Below, piece by piece: positions 12,201 through 23,280 of a DNA stretch of 64,000 nt; within the stretch, counting starts at the first letter, position 1, and each line of letters starts with the position of its first letter. A program made the position numbers and the translations under genes. The stretch is from Umbelopsis ramanniana AG (lineage: Eukaryota; Mucoromycota; Umbelopsidomycetes; Umbelopsidales; Umbelopsidaceae): the NCBI RefSeq assembly GCF_025399195.1, contig NW_026252119.1:62001-126000 (forward strand). Direction: 5' to 3'. The notes below the pieces were generated by a model. The model ran no database searches and was not told the DNA's origin. It saw only the letters and a list, made by a program, of their open reading frames with translations.

Positions 12201-13477
12201 ACACTTTCTTCCCATTGGCCTGCGAGCCGACGGTATTGCGCGGGTCAATGGTATTGTGCACGGAAGATGTTTTTCCAGCTTTCGTGGCGGCTGATCCAGA
12301 GGACAGTCGGTCCAAGCTTTCTTGGATGGCTTTCAGATCCTTTTCACGTACGCCCAATGCTCGCAAATCAGGTTGATCCGCGCTGGGCTGTTTAGTATTG
12401 TTGTCGGGAGAACCATTGGTCGAATTTGAACTGCGCGCCTTTTCGCCATTTCTAGAACTTCGCTTCGTATTGCTCTGGATTGGTTTTTCTGCGATCTGGA
12501 ACATGTCTTGCCGAGAAGTAGAACTCAACGGCTTGGTGTCGCTACGAGCTTCATTTGCATCAACAATTGGAAGTTTGGGATTTCGAGATGAAAAGGTGTT
12601 GGCTGGTGCGGGCGGCGGGGTTATAGTGGACTTCTTTTCGGTCGTCGAAGAAGTGAAAGTGGTTGCTTTCGGTGATAGCGGGGTAGATAGCTTGGCCTAT
12701 AACAAGCAGGTATTAGTCATTTGTAGCAGCTCAGTCGAAGTGCATCGCTTACCTTTTCCAATTTTTGAGAGATTTTGCGAAGAGGGTCCAACGATGAGCT
12801 TCCCTTCTTGATCGTGTCAACAGTATATAATGAGTTTCCCCCCCACAAAAGGACAAATTAAGCCAGAAATTTAACCCATACCTTTTTCACCACTGGCTTT
12901 GCCGAAGCAGAAGGAGACGATGAGCTTTGCGTTGATGCTGCTGCGTTGGCGTCATTTTTTTCGTTGTACAGCAAGAAAAGGTTTTTACTCGACACTGGCT
13001 CGGAAGCTATTGGTTTTCGCTGCACTTTAGGAATGGTCGACCGGGATGCAGGGACTGTGCCATGGAGCTGATGCGGAAGAGGAGGAGTAGGCTTTGCAGT
13101 CTTTGTCGAGATGGATTCGGAGAGTTTTGGCAAATGCTTGGGTGTCACTGCCGCTGTGCTTTGAGAACGTCGTCTGGCGAATCGAGAAAAGAAGCCGCCG
13201 GTTTTGCCGCTGTTGATCACCGGAGGTGGTGATGTGGTGGAATGCTGAGCATCCTCTTGAATGACTGTGGTGGGATCTGTTTGATAGTGGGTTGTTGAAG
13301 GAACGGCAGGGATCTTCCGAGAATTCGGGAGCATTCCGAGTAAATTGGAAGGGTAGAGTTGGTACCTGAAGAACGAGGTGGTATTTCTGATGCTTCCAAA
13401 AAGCTTTTGTGGCGGAACGCAGTGTGGAACGAGACGTTTTTTTTAAAGGCACCGCGCCCCAATTTGGCAATTTCCAT
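9287..13477 (-). CDS. Arf guanine-nucleotide exchange factor, Sec7 plus PH domain (EFA6/Syt1-like)
   Basis: Nine exons (13366-13477, 12882-13276, 12753-12806, 11294-12696, 10894-11221, 10654-10830, 10094-10552, 9529-10017, 9287-9454) encode 1,194 residues. Seen: a long disordered Ser/Pro-rich N-terminus of about 590 residues; a Sec7 domain spanning an exon junction, with MNMFDFSLLRLDSAFRRLC, then RILEVFARRYW and SMLLLNTDLHV, which matches the catalytic region; a PH domain (YKEGIVMRKHLLESG through WKECMIVVTRGELQVFSV and FALQLPNGGVYLFQV); and a C-terminal coiled coil (NWENRSRYLLHEIIKLQNY). Known for the family: activation of Arf GTPases at membranes. The Sec7-PH-coiled-coil order fits EFA6 or fungal Syt1/Yel1; the exact subfamily is inferred. 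Confidence 0.9.
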
Positions 13478-14445
13478 GGCCCCAACCAACACCTTAATAG
13501 TTTATCGGACCGAAGACAGCGGCCGTAGAACACAGAAGAGTGAAGGTATGTTCTGTTATTAAGTCAACATCATAAGGGTTTTTTCGGCCTGGAGATTCTG
13601 CAAATACAGAAATGATAAGTTGCAGTCCATGCGAGAGGGCCACCACTGCTGATCGTGCTACGAAGAGATGCAAGCTGTACAACGATATCAAACGCTCTAG
13701 CACCAACATTGTTTACGTCCTAGAATGGTGGTTTTTGCAAATTGTAATTCATAGCAATTAATGCAGGCCGCCGATTACGTTCTATTTATGAGCTTTTCTA
13801 CAGCGTGTGAGTCAGATACATCACTCCAAGCCTGAATAATTAGGGAGGCAGTACGGTAGCTATTATTTAGAATTTTTATTTTTGATCTGCGGAGGTATAC
13901 GGGGAAGACATTTACCCATAGGTGCTGATTAAAAAGGACGAAGTCAACCTTTCGGCAAACTGCTATGGCAAATATGTGAATCCTTGGTATACAGACTTGA
14001 AATGCAGCTTGCACTATTGATAACGCCAACCTTGAATATAACACATAGAATTTTTTTACAATCAAATAAACTTGTAGAAATAACCAAGCATCAGACTTGT
14101 GTGAGTATCGTATACAATTCTCCATTTCAGAATGCCCTGTATCTGTATATAAAATGAAGTACTAATGGTATCATCATGTTATTGTTATCTTGCTCTTTCC
14201 CATGCATTACTTCCCTAGTCCGTTTGACCTATTTAATACTAAGATTTGGAAAGAGTGCTTACTTGCCGCGTTCGTAGTTTTTCTGCAGACTGAGATATTC
14301 CCAAAAAATCAAAAACTCCACAGAACATGTGACCAGACGCTCAGTAACGGCACATTGCCCATGAGACTGTCATTTTGAAAGACAAAACCGCAACAAGCTC
14401 AAATACAACACGGCATTCCTTTCCTTCAACTATTAATAAGCGACC
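13478..14445. other. Divergent intergenic region between Arf-GEF and BUD31, no gene seen
   Basis: This holds the two divergent promoters. The only longer ORF (13775-14125, minus) has a Phe/Ile/Tyr-rich composition without a recognisable domain or intron context. No tRNA box B motif was found by eye. Confidence 0.5.
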
Positions 14446-15040
14446 ATGCCGAAGATCAGGACACAGCGGACGAAACGGCCACCAGAAGGCTTTGATGAAT
14501 TGGAGCCAACTTTCCGGGAGTTCGATAAGAAAATGAGAGATGGTAAGACGTGAAGACCACGGATCAAAGTTGCTTGATGTTGGTACCATTTGACTGATCT
14601 TTTGTTTCTGTTCTTCCTACCAGTTGAAAATGAATCACACGAAGGAAAGCGCAAAGTGGAAAGCGTGTGGCCAGTGTTCCGAATCCATCACCAGCGATCT
14701 CGCTATGTCTATGATCTGTACTATAAACGCAAGGCTATATCCAAAGAGTTGTATGACTACCTACTAAAGAACAGCTATGCCGACGCCAATCTTATCGCAA
14801 AATGGAAGAAGGTATATGTAGTTTTGATTATAATTGAGGAGACAAGTGCACTTTACTGATGATCTGTTCTGCGGTGTTTAGCCTGGATTCGAGCGAGTGT
14901 GTTGTTTAAGATGTATACAGCCTAAAGATACGAATTTTGGCACTACTTGCGTTTGTCGAGTTCCAAAAGCGAAGTTGGAAGAAGGGAAAATTGTCGAGTG
15001 CGTGCATTGCGGATGTAGAGGTTGTGCCAGTGGAGACTAG
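14446..15040 (+). CDS. BUD31: BUD31/Cwc14 (G10) spliceosome component
   Basis: Three exons (14446-14542, 14624-14811, 14882-15040) encode 147 residues, the usual length. Seen: N-terminal [20 protein letters not shown], central [21 protein letters not shown], and the zinc-binding C-terminus with [20 protein letters not shown] and [13 protein letters not shown]. These are diagnostic of the G10/BUD31 family, part of the NineTeen-complex-related core of activated spliceosomes in the nucleus. The second intron lies between KWKK and PGFERVCC, joining two conserved blocks. It is a fitting gene in an intron-dense genome. Confidence 0.97.
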
Positions 15041-15466
15041 ACGACAGGCTCGGGGAATTCAAATCACCCTTCCACTTCAACTGTCATCACCATCAACACC
15101 CATCATCCAACAATGTCGTTGGAGATAACGAATCATAAATAAATTTTTGTTTTATTCTCTACGTTTGTTCTTCAAAAAAGTTACACGACTTCCTGGTGTT
15201 GTGATGGGTGTAACTGAGAGTAGGATGCTAACATCACAGTGCTATATAAATTGGCTATTGCTTCAACATATTGTTTTTCGTAAGTTATATGCTATGCTCT
15301 GTTGTGAAGTGTTGACTTTCATGACACTGTCATGTATGCACAACCCTTTGTTACCGGTGCTGCGACACATGTATTTTTACCGTTGAAAAATTTAGGCGTC
15401 AAAAATCGCGCGTAAGAAAAAGCGGCAGTTTCCGTTCACGCGACTCTTCACTACTCCTCTTACCTA
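15041..15466. other. Intergenic region, no gene
   Basis: This is the 3' side of BUD31 (AATAAA near 15136) and the promoter of the J-protein gene. No additional feature is supported. Confidence 0.5.
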
Positions 15467-16349
15467 ATGCCTACACATCCCAGTAAAGACTTATACGAAA
15501 TTCTTGGTCTTTCCAAAGAATCAGCCACAGATTCCACCATTCGTACAGCTTATCGTCGATTAGCATTGCGATGCCATCCCGACAAGCAGAGCGCCAATGC
15601 CACCGAAGAGGAGAAGCAAAAGGCGGCCGAAGATTTTCAGGAAATCGGTATTGCCTATGCTGTGCTCAGCGACGAAAAGAGGAAGAAAACATATGATCGT
15701 ACGGGAAGAATAAGCGAGGGAATAGACCTCGACGACAGCGAAAAGGACTGGGACGCCTATTTTCGGGAATTGTGGTCAGGCGAAGTAGACGCCAGCACTA
15801 TTGAGGCATTCGCCGCAAAGTACAAAGGTAAGTCGCTGGAATGGATTACTTAGAGAACTTTGTTCAGAGGGAAGACTAATCTCCTTTATAGGATCAGATG
15901 AGGAAAAGGACGATTTACTAGCGGCTTACGAAGAATGTAAAGGCGATATGGACAGGATACTGACGATGGTTTTGTGCAGTAGCGAAGAAGATGCGCCTAG
16001 ATTTAAAGATATTTTGCAAAAAGCAATTGAAGATAAAAGTATCAAGCGGTATGGTGCGTTTACGTCTTCCACGTCTACCAAGGCTGGGCAGCGACGAAAG
16101 CGCAACGCTGACAGGGAAGCGAAGGAGGCAGAAAGCTATGCCAAAGAAATGGGTTTGGATAAAAAACTCTGGGGTAAAAAAGGTGAAGATGATGAAAGCT
16201 CACTCAAGGCGCTCATACAAGCACGCAACGCTCAGCGCAATGAACGACTAGAATCTATGATGGATGCGATTGTAGAGCGTGAAGAAGCCAAAGCAAAGGC
16301 CAAAGCAAGGGCCAAAAGCAAGGCCAAAGCAAAGACTACAACGAAATGA
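15467..16349 (+). CDS. DNAJC9: DNAJC9-like J-domain protein
   Basis: Two exons (15467-15827, 15892-16349) encode 272 residues. Seen: an N-terminal J domain with the HPD tripeptide (LRCHPDKQSA), then SDEEKDDLLAAYEECKGDMDRIL, a helical segment characteristic of DNAJC9, and a highly basic Lys/Ala-rich C-terminus (alternating KAKAKA). Known for the family: an HSP70 co-chaperone that also binds histone H3-H4 and works in the nucleus. The intron splits the Gly codon before SDEEKDD. Polyadenylation could use the AATAAA just after the stop. Confidence 0.9.
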
Positions 16350-16697
16350 ATGAGAATAAAAATTTCAATTATAGCACTTTGCTATTAATGAGACATGCTA
16401 TTTATAAAATACTTAGAGACCGTTACAAGGTCATCCGGTATGCTTTATCAGGCTTCAGATGGTCACACACTAGGCGAATGGTATCTTGTAGAAGCGTTGC
16501 GTTCCGTTCTTTTCATGAACCAAGCGCTTGCTGAAAACAAAAATAGACAAATTTGCAACGATCAACGGTTCCTGGAAAACGAAAATATCCACTTCCCTGA
16601 ATAGAAGGTCCGGTGGCTGCCCCAGTTCGAAAATTTCGGTAGAAGAATTACCAGTTCTCTTACTCGTTCCCCCTCTTCTGTCAAAACACAAATATAT
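16350..16697. other. Intergenic region, no gene
   Basis: A 348-base gap holds the terminator of the DNAJC9-like gene and the promoter of the SHD1/F-box gene. A short ATATAT stretch lies directly before the downstream ATG. Nothing else is seen. Confidence 0.5.
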
Positions 16698-18519
16698 ATG
16701 AGCAGCGAGGTGCGCTCTTGGAGAGGAATTGATGGCAAATTTGCTGCTCAAGCATCCTTTGGTGGACTTTTCCAGAACACCAAGGTCAAGCTCATCAAAC
16801 CTCATGGTGGCATTGTGGCCATTCCCCTCGATCGTCTTTGCCCCGAGGATCAGAATTATGTTCGTCAAACTGCACAAATCTCAACCACCTCATCTAAAGT
16901 TGAAAAACCAAGATCGCACATCCCACCCCAACCGCCATCCCAACCTCAGCCAGAAAAAAATAGTAATGGCCATATCCGACAACCTGATAAAAGTACGATA
17001 TTGGCATACGCACGCCTTGACAATAAATCTTCGCCCGGGTTGGCGTCGTTTCTGCGAGAAACCGCAACATCACAAAGCCCATTTAGTCTACAAAAAAAAT
17101 CCGTACCGCCGACGCCTATATCATTTTCACCGGCTTCCGACGTCAATCTCATCGCTGCTGTTGATCGGTTAGCCGTCTCACCTACTACCAAACAAGTTCC
17201 TAAACTTCCAGCAAAATCAATGTCAAGGAAGTCGTCAATCATATCTAAAACAGGATCTGCAGAATCTCGATCGTACGCCCCAGTTGCAAACCCACTGTAT
17301 AAAAAGAAAATCCATTTGAAGGAATCATCCTTAGAGGCGATGCCTTTACCTATTCTTACTCGTATATGTGAATATTTGGATGTTCGGTCTGTCATCTACT
17401 TAATGGCAAGAATCAGCAAGAATTTAATCGCTGTATTGGACACACCACAAGCCAAAGCCTTTGGTGTCATCTCGTTTTTACCGCATTATCAGTACCTTAT
17501 AGACCATCGCTTTGTGCTCGCTCTGGCTAGCTTCTTGAAACGACATAACTTTCTACATACCGTACACACCATCATCTATGACTCTACTAAAATACAAGAG
17601 TTGACGGTGATGTACACGTTTGAACACTTCACTGGACTTCGACATATATCACTGCAGAAATGTTGGGATGTTCACAGTTATCCTCTTGCCAATTTATTAG
17701 CAAGGCGAAACGCAGCCAGAGGACAGGAACGAATAAGAATACCACACTTGCGAAGCGTAGAATTCGGCAGTATACTTCGCAGAGGAGATGTGCCTGGAGC
17801 ATTTTTGGTTGTCAAGTCAGAAACATATGGACAAGATATTGGCTTGATAGGGTTATCCCTGAGAGGACTTGCTGGACATGATATCAAATTTGACACTTAC
17901 CTCTGTGGAGCATGCGATCGAGGTCATGCCAAGCCTATGTTCGACTGTACTTTCTGTGGCCCAGTAGTGCTAAAGAAATGTTCTTCTTGTGCACCACAAT
18001 GCGAAAGGTAACTGGCTGTTTATTGGAATGAAAGGAAAAAAACCCAAGCTCATGATGATGATTTTATCTTGTAGGTGTCATACACGCGCATGCGGTCAAG
18101 CAACTTGTAATGCCAGTTATAAATTGGATACGTCTGACACATGTGGGCGATGCCAGGAGGTATACCCAGTGTGCAATCAGCCCAGTTGTCCTGGTAATCG
18201 GTCTGGTCCCATTTGCCAAAAATGCAACTCCAATTATCATGAGCGGTGCCAATCGGATGAAGGTGGTCAACTTCGAAGTAATATCTGTTCTCGGTGTGGC
18301 CTCTTGTCATGCCCACGAGATGATTTAATTCTCTGTATCGGTGGCTGTCGAGCACAGTGGTGTGTATCTCGAGGGTGTGCGCACGAAAGTGGTTTGGACA
18401 AGTGTATGTGTGGTTCAGGGAGAAGCGTTTGCAGACGGTGTCGTATCACTTGCAAAAAATGCGGCAGGCACGATTTTTGCGGTATCTGTTTACGACGACA
18501 TGCTGCAAAGTGCTACTAA
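16698..18519 (+). CDS. SHD1-domain, F-box-like, Cys-rich C-terminus protein
   Basis: Two exons (16698-18007, 18075-18519) encode 584 residues. Seen: an N-terminal SHD1 (Sla1 homology 1) unit, RSWRGIDGKFAAQASFGGLF with VKLIKPHGGIVAIPLDRL and PEDQNYV (residues about 5-56); a disordered linker; an F-box-like helix set beginning LEAMPLPILTRICEYLDVRS (about 210-250); then a leucine-rich stretch. The last 190 residues carry roughly 40 cysteines in CxxC pairs with several His, suggesting several zinc-binding modules. SHD1 binds NPFxD endocytic signals in Sla1, and F-box proteins recruit substrates to SCF ubiquitin ligases. A role in ubiquitin targeting of membrane cargo is inference only. I do not know a named family with this domain order. 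Confidence 0.75.
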
Positions 18520-18639
18520 CATTGGCATCCCATTCCTCGTAAAGAAATTATCAAAAATAATAACTTTTGTAATATCTATTTCTCCTTTTTCCATTATTCT
18601 AAACAGTTTAAAGTACAAACCACGTCTATATGGCTGAAT

Positions 18640-20422
18640 TTATGCGCTATCCTGTGAGTGTGATTTAAAACTAGATGCAATGCTACTTAATGGTACAGTG
18701 GCTTGCGTTCTTTGCGTAAGATCTCGATAATTGATGAGGTCGCTGCTATCTTCAAGCTCCTGACGACCCAAGAAGACGACGTAACGTGCCCCTGGTAAGG
18801 TTTTCAACACTTTTGTCAATAATTTATCGACCCGTTGGCTCTGTGCTCCTTCCTCTCTATGCTGAATAACAGTAGGTATAAGGAGCTCGGTCCTGAATTT
18901 ATGCGCCAACTGCAAAGCCCGCTGATCTAGGCGTCGGTTGAAGTCTGTGTCGTCTTCGGTAATAGTGATGATGACCACCGGTCGTTGGCTATGCTCAAAG
19001 CCTTTGTTTTCCAGCAACATCGTAAGTCTATCTATGCCTGCAGCCCATCTATACAACATGATAAAAAACGAGCATCGTCAGAATCAAAATAACAAATCTT
19101 ACACCCATTTTCGCCGACGAACAACATTTACCCTATGCCAGGTACATCCGTTTTGCCACCACTCATGAGCTTGACCAGACCATCATATCGACCGCCCGCT
19201 AAAACAGTTCCTTGTTGCGCACCGAGGCTATCGGTATCGTCATTATTGGCACCTCGATATATAAACTCAAAGACAGTATCTTGATAGTAATCTAATCCTC
19301 GTACAAGGTTAGAATTAAGCGTGTACGCTATACCAAGGCTAGTCAGATTTTCTAAAAGCTGTTCGAATCGATCCCGCGATGGTGCTGAAAGATACTCTGA
19401 TAGTCGAGGTGATTGGGCGACGATCGGCGCATCGTCAGGGTGTTTCGAATCCAGTACCCGAAGTGGATTTGTCGATAGCCTTTTACATCAAATTAGCCTT
19501 CTCAAACTAGTAAAATCCCGTTCAGTTACATTTGACATCTTTACCTGCGAACACTATCCTCGCTCAGGCTTTGTTTATGACTTGTTAAGAACTCGGTCAA
19601 GACGGACCGGTAATTTGCTCGGGATTCAGAGTCTCCTAGCGTATTCAGGTTGAGTTCAACCTTGTCGTAGAGACTCAGCTTCTTCAGAAATGTGGCAGCC
19701 ATGGCGATTGTCTCTACATCGGATGAAACATTCCTGCTGCCAAAATATTCTACACCGATTTGTTCGAACTATACAAGGTAGATAAGGAGAGCTTTGGTCA
19801 GTAAGGGATGTTAAAAAGTCAATCCTTTCAGTAGTAAACTTACTTGTCTGAATCGGCCCTTTTGCGGACGTTCGTGCCTGAACATTGGCCCATGATAATA
19901 CCACTTAACGGGTAAGCTATTTGTCAAGTTGTTGCTCAACAACGCCCGCGCAGCACCAGCCGTTCCTTCAGGGCGCATGGTCAATTGGTCACCGCTCTTG
20001 TCCTTGAACGTATACAACTCTTTGCCAATAATGTCTGAATCTTCGCCTAACGTGCGTTCAAACACGCTAGCATGTTCTAGGATTGGTGTTGCTACCTGCA
20101 GCGATGTATAATACGGTATGTTAGACCTATAGAGTTGAATTCGCGCAATAGTCCTTTCTTTCCTTCAACATACGGGTTGGAATCCATAAAGGTTGGCTAC
20201 CGATTGTGCGATAGCGCATACGTGGTTATATTTAAGAGCATCCACCCCAAACCGATCGCGCATACCGCGCACCGGTCTAGTTTCAATGACCCTCTTCACC
20301 GGTTGAATTCGTTGCATGGAGGTTGGGCCAGCCGAAAAATACAGTTGGACTGGTTTCCTTTGGAATTTTTCATTTTGACATGCCAAGGCGAGCCTGACTT
20401 GGCGCTCCCCAGGAATTTTCAT
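18640..20422 (-). CDS. Histidyl-tRNA synthetase, bacterial/organellar type
   Basis: Five exons (20174-20422, 19844-20095, 19545-19768, 19132-19479, 18640-19048) encode 493 residues. Class II synthetase motifs are clear: PVRGMRD near the start, [13 protein letters not shown], motif 2 [43 protein letters not shown], and GWAAGIDRL formed across an intron, followed by an anticodon-binding domain. RPEGTAG and the motif 2 form are those of bacterial HisS, not the RYDLTVPFARY form of standard eukaryotic HisRS. The first 55 residues are rich in Arg, Lys and Gln with few acidic residues, consistent with a mitochondrial presequence. The role is inferred to be charging of mitochondrial tRNA-His. An internal Met ([10 protein letters not shown]) near 20317 is an alternative start. 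Confidence 0.93.
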
Positions 20423-22769
20423 GCGTTTGTCGAGAAACAACGGCTATCAGCCATTACCAACTAACGATGGAACTTCGCAATCTGATCTTTTAAAGAGCCG
20501 TTCAGTCTTTAGGTCTTCCTCTGATAACTTACTACTACACTCCTCCTCCACTAAAACACACCGTAGTCTCCCTTACAAGACGAAACGTTTTATCAAGCGC
20601 AGACTCTCAGCAGCCGGACTCAAAACCAACAAAATGTCTTCTGCTCCTTATGCACCGTTACCTCCAGCTATTCTAGGCGATATTGAGAATGGTGACTCTC
20701 TACCGTCGGATGACGAAAAAGGCTGGACCATCGTACTTAGCCGTCGCAAACGTCGGCAACGTTCCGACAATGAAGTCGGGAAATCGCAAGACAAGGGTGT
20801 GTACAAGTCTGTGTTCACCAAACATGGGACGCAAGAGAACTCCAACCCCATGGTAAGTGGCCTTTTATTTATGGATGGATGTGTGAGGTTGATATTGACC
20901 TTTTCACCTATGTAGACGCTTACCTGGAATCACCTTCCGCCTTTGACAAAGGAAGGCTATATGGAAGTTATTCATTCAGTGCAAGAAGCTATTGATAATT
21001 CCATGTATCCTACTCGTATTAGCCAAGGTTCTTCGGGTTCTTACTTTTGTCGAGATACCTCAGGCAAAATTGTAGGTGTCTTTAAGCCCAAAAACGAAGA
21101 ACCCTACGGCCATCTGAACCCAAAATGGACAAAATGGGTTCACAGAAACCTCTTTCCGTGTTGCTTTGGTCGTAGCTGGTAAGACACATTACTCACTGGC
21201 ACTCATCACTTTTCATTATTTGCTCAATGCATATCCTCCTGCAGCTTGATACCCAACTTGGGATACATGTCAGAGGCAGCTACGTCGTTAATTGACCGCA
21301 GGTTGCAATTGAACATTGTGCCGTTTACCGATGTAATTCATATGTCGTCACCAACATTTCACTATGACCGTGGGGATAGAAAGGCAAACGATCCTCGTAA
21401 ACCCTCACCACGCCCACTCCCCTCCAAAATTGGTAGTTTTCAATGCTTCCTAAACGACTTCAACGATGCCAGTATGTTTCTGCGAAATCACCCCTTTCCA
21501 CCTGATGCTTTCTATTCCAACAGCCGATCTCTGTCCAAAAAAAGAAGTGCTGTATTTAGCTGTTTGGGTAGTAATGAGGATGACGACGAAGAAAATCAAC
21601 AAGAAATGCAGCACCAGGATCCGCAATTTCAATATTTCCAAGGGAAAAAAGTATTTCAATGGACGCGGAAATTACAACAACAATTCAAGCGAGAATTTGA
21701 AAACCTTGCTATCTTGGACTATCTCATTCGAAATACAGGTAACATTTAATTTTCCTTATAATTAAGGGGGCGAGCCGGGTAAGTAAGAATCGTACATTAA
21801 CTGGATTTGAACGTTCCTTTCGAATCACTTTTAGATCGTGGCACGGATAATTGGATGATCCGCTACTGTGAGGAGGAGGATAGCGTTCGGCTCACTCGAT
21901 CAAATGGATCTCAATCAGCTAATGCTTACGGCAATAGCCCAATAATGACTAATGACAACACCACCCCCACCTTCAATTTGGATGAATCTCACCTACATGT
22001 CGCTGCAATCGATAACGGCCTGGCATTTCCGTTCAAGCACCCTGACCAATGGAGATCTTACCCATACGCCTGGCTTTCGCTCCCTCATGCACTCTTGGTA
22101 CAACCTATCTCTGTCGAAACAAGAAAAAGGCTTTTGCCTATGCTTTCTGATCCAGAATGGTGGGAAGGAACTGTTCGTGACCTCCATCGACTTTTTTCTT
22201 TGGATTCTGATTTCGAGCCACGCATGTTTGAACGGCAGTTGGCGGTGTTAAAGGGCCAAGGTTGGAACATCGTGCAAACATTGCGAGATCCCTCGGCTGG
22301 CATCCTCGATCTTGTCACTCGTAAACGATGTGTTGTTTGGGAGGAAGATCTTCTCATTGAATGGGATCAGCAAATCATTGACGCACGTACATCATCCAGC
22401 GATGCCATGGATACACAAGCTCCAAGACCTACGTTTGATCAAGGCATTGGACCGAAAAGTCCAGATGAAGATCCGGACGATGATGTTGGTGCGCTGAGCG
22501 ATCCAGAAATAGTACCAGCCCGAGCTTTGGATCAGCAAATGGCCCAAGACGAATTCACTTCATCTTCCATCAGCCAAGGGAGTGGTTCACCCAAGAAGCG
22601 CTGGAATGACCGACTTCGGCGAAGTTTTTCGTTGGATAGAGTAAGTAAGAGCGTTAGACCTGCCATTCAAAAGGATTCAAAATTACATCCGTCCTTGAAA
22701 AAGGCGCACATAACAGTAGAACGCATTGAGTTCGTAGAAAAGAACAACCCATACTTTACATGGTGTTAA
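20421..22769 (+). CDS. LSB6: Type II phosphatidylinositol 4-kinase
   Basis: Four exons (20421-20852, 20916-21178, 21245-21738, 21835-22769) encode 707 residues; starting at the ATG at 20634 would give 636. Seen: [14 protein letters not shown] (P-loop), [36 protein letters not shown] with the Cys-rich palmitoylation motif formed over intron 2, [13 protein letters not shown] (catalytic), [23 protein letters not shown] (split here for length: [10 protein letters not shown] and [12 protein letters not shown]), and a C-terminal aromatic tail NPYFTWC. Known role: phosphatidylinositol to PI4P on Golgi/endosome/vacuole membranes. A large insertion lies between the lobes (about 310-390). The DRG catalytic motif is itself assembled across intron 3. 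Confidence 0.96.
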
Positions 22770-23280
22770 GTGCCTAGTCTCCACATTATAAATGTTATAC
22801 CATGATACTTTACATTTTTCCACCCGAACACTCTTATATTATATATATATATATATCATCTCTCCATCTCTTTCTTATGAACATAAAAAATGCATGGATG
22901 TCAACGTTGCTGTCGATATTGGAAATTTTAGAGTTTTGATCACGAATTGATCAAAGTTTCCATGTGTCTGTCTGGATACCATTTTGCCCAAAAAATCCTG
23001 GACACCCCTTTGCCCCAAAAACATCTTCTCAATGAACCCTTACATTCATGACATTAGTCCCTGACATGATATCGGTCGTATACATTACACTTGCCGCGGC
23101 CTTCGTCAACACAGATAGCTTGAATTGACCAAACATGATCCCTAATTCCGCGTGTAGCACAAACCGTGAATTGAGGCACTCGGGCCACACAAAGGAAAAA
23201 AATGTAACCAGCGTTCTTGTGTCATCCATTCAAATTTGGCGACCAGTTCAAAAGGGTTTATTCCACTTTGTTCATTGCCA
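22770..23280. other. Intergenic region with an AT dinucleotide microsatellite
   Basis: This lies between the PI4K stop and the methyltransferase start. An (AT)n run of about 18 bases lies near 22839-22856. The rest is unremarkable and probably holds the 3' UTR and the promoter. Confidence 0.5.
22838..22857. repeat. (AT)n microsatellite
   Basis: An uninterrupted alternating AT run follows the PI4K gene. It is short and typical of a fungal intergenic simple repeat. Confidence 0.8.

Noticed and set aside
13775-14125. 116-codon minus-strand ORF between Arf-GEF and BUD31
   Set aside because: No domain, no splice context, composition typical of AT-rich non-coding sequence.
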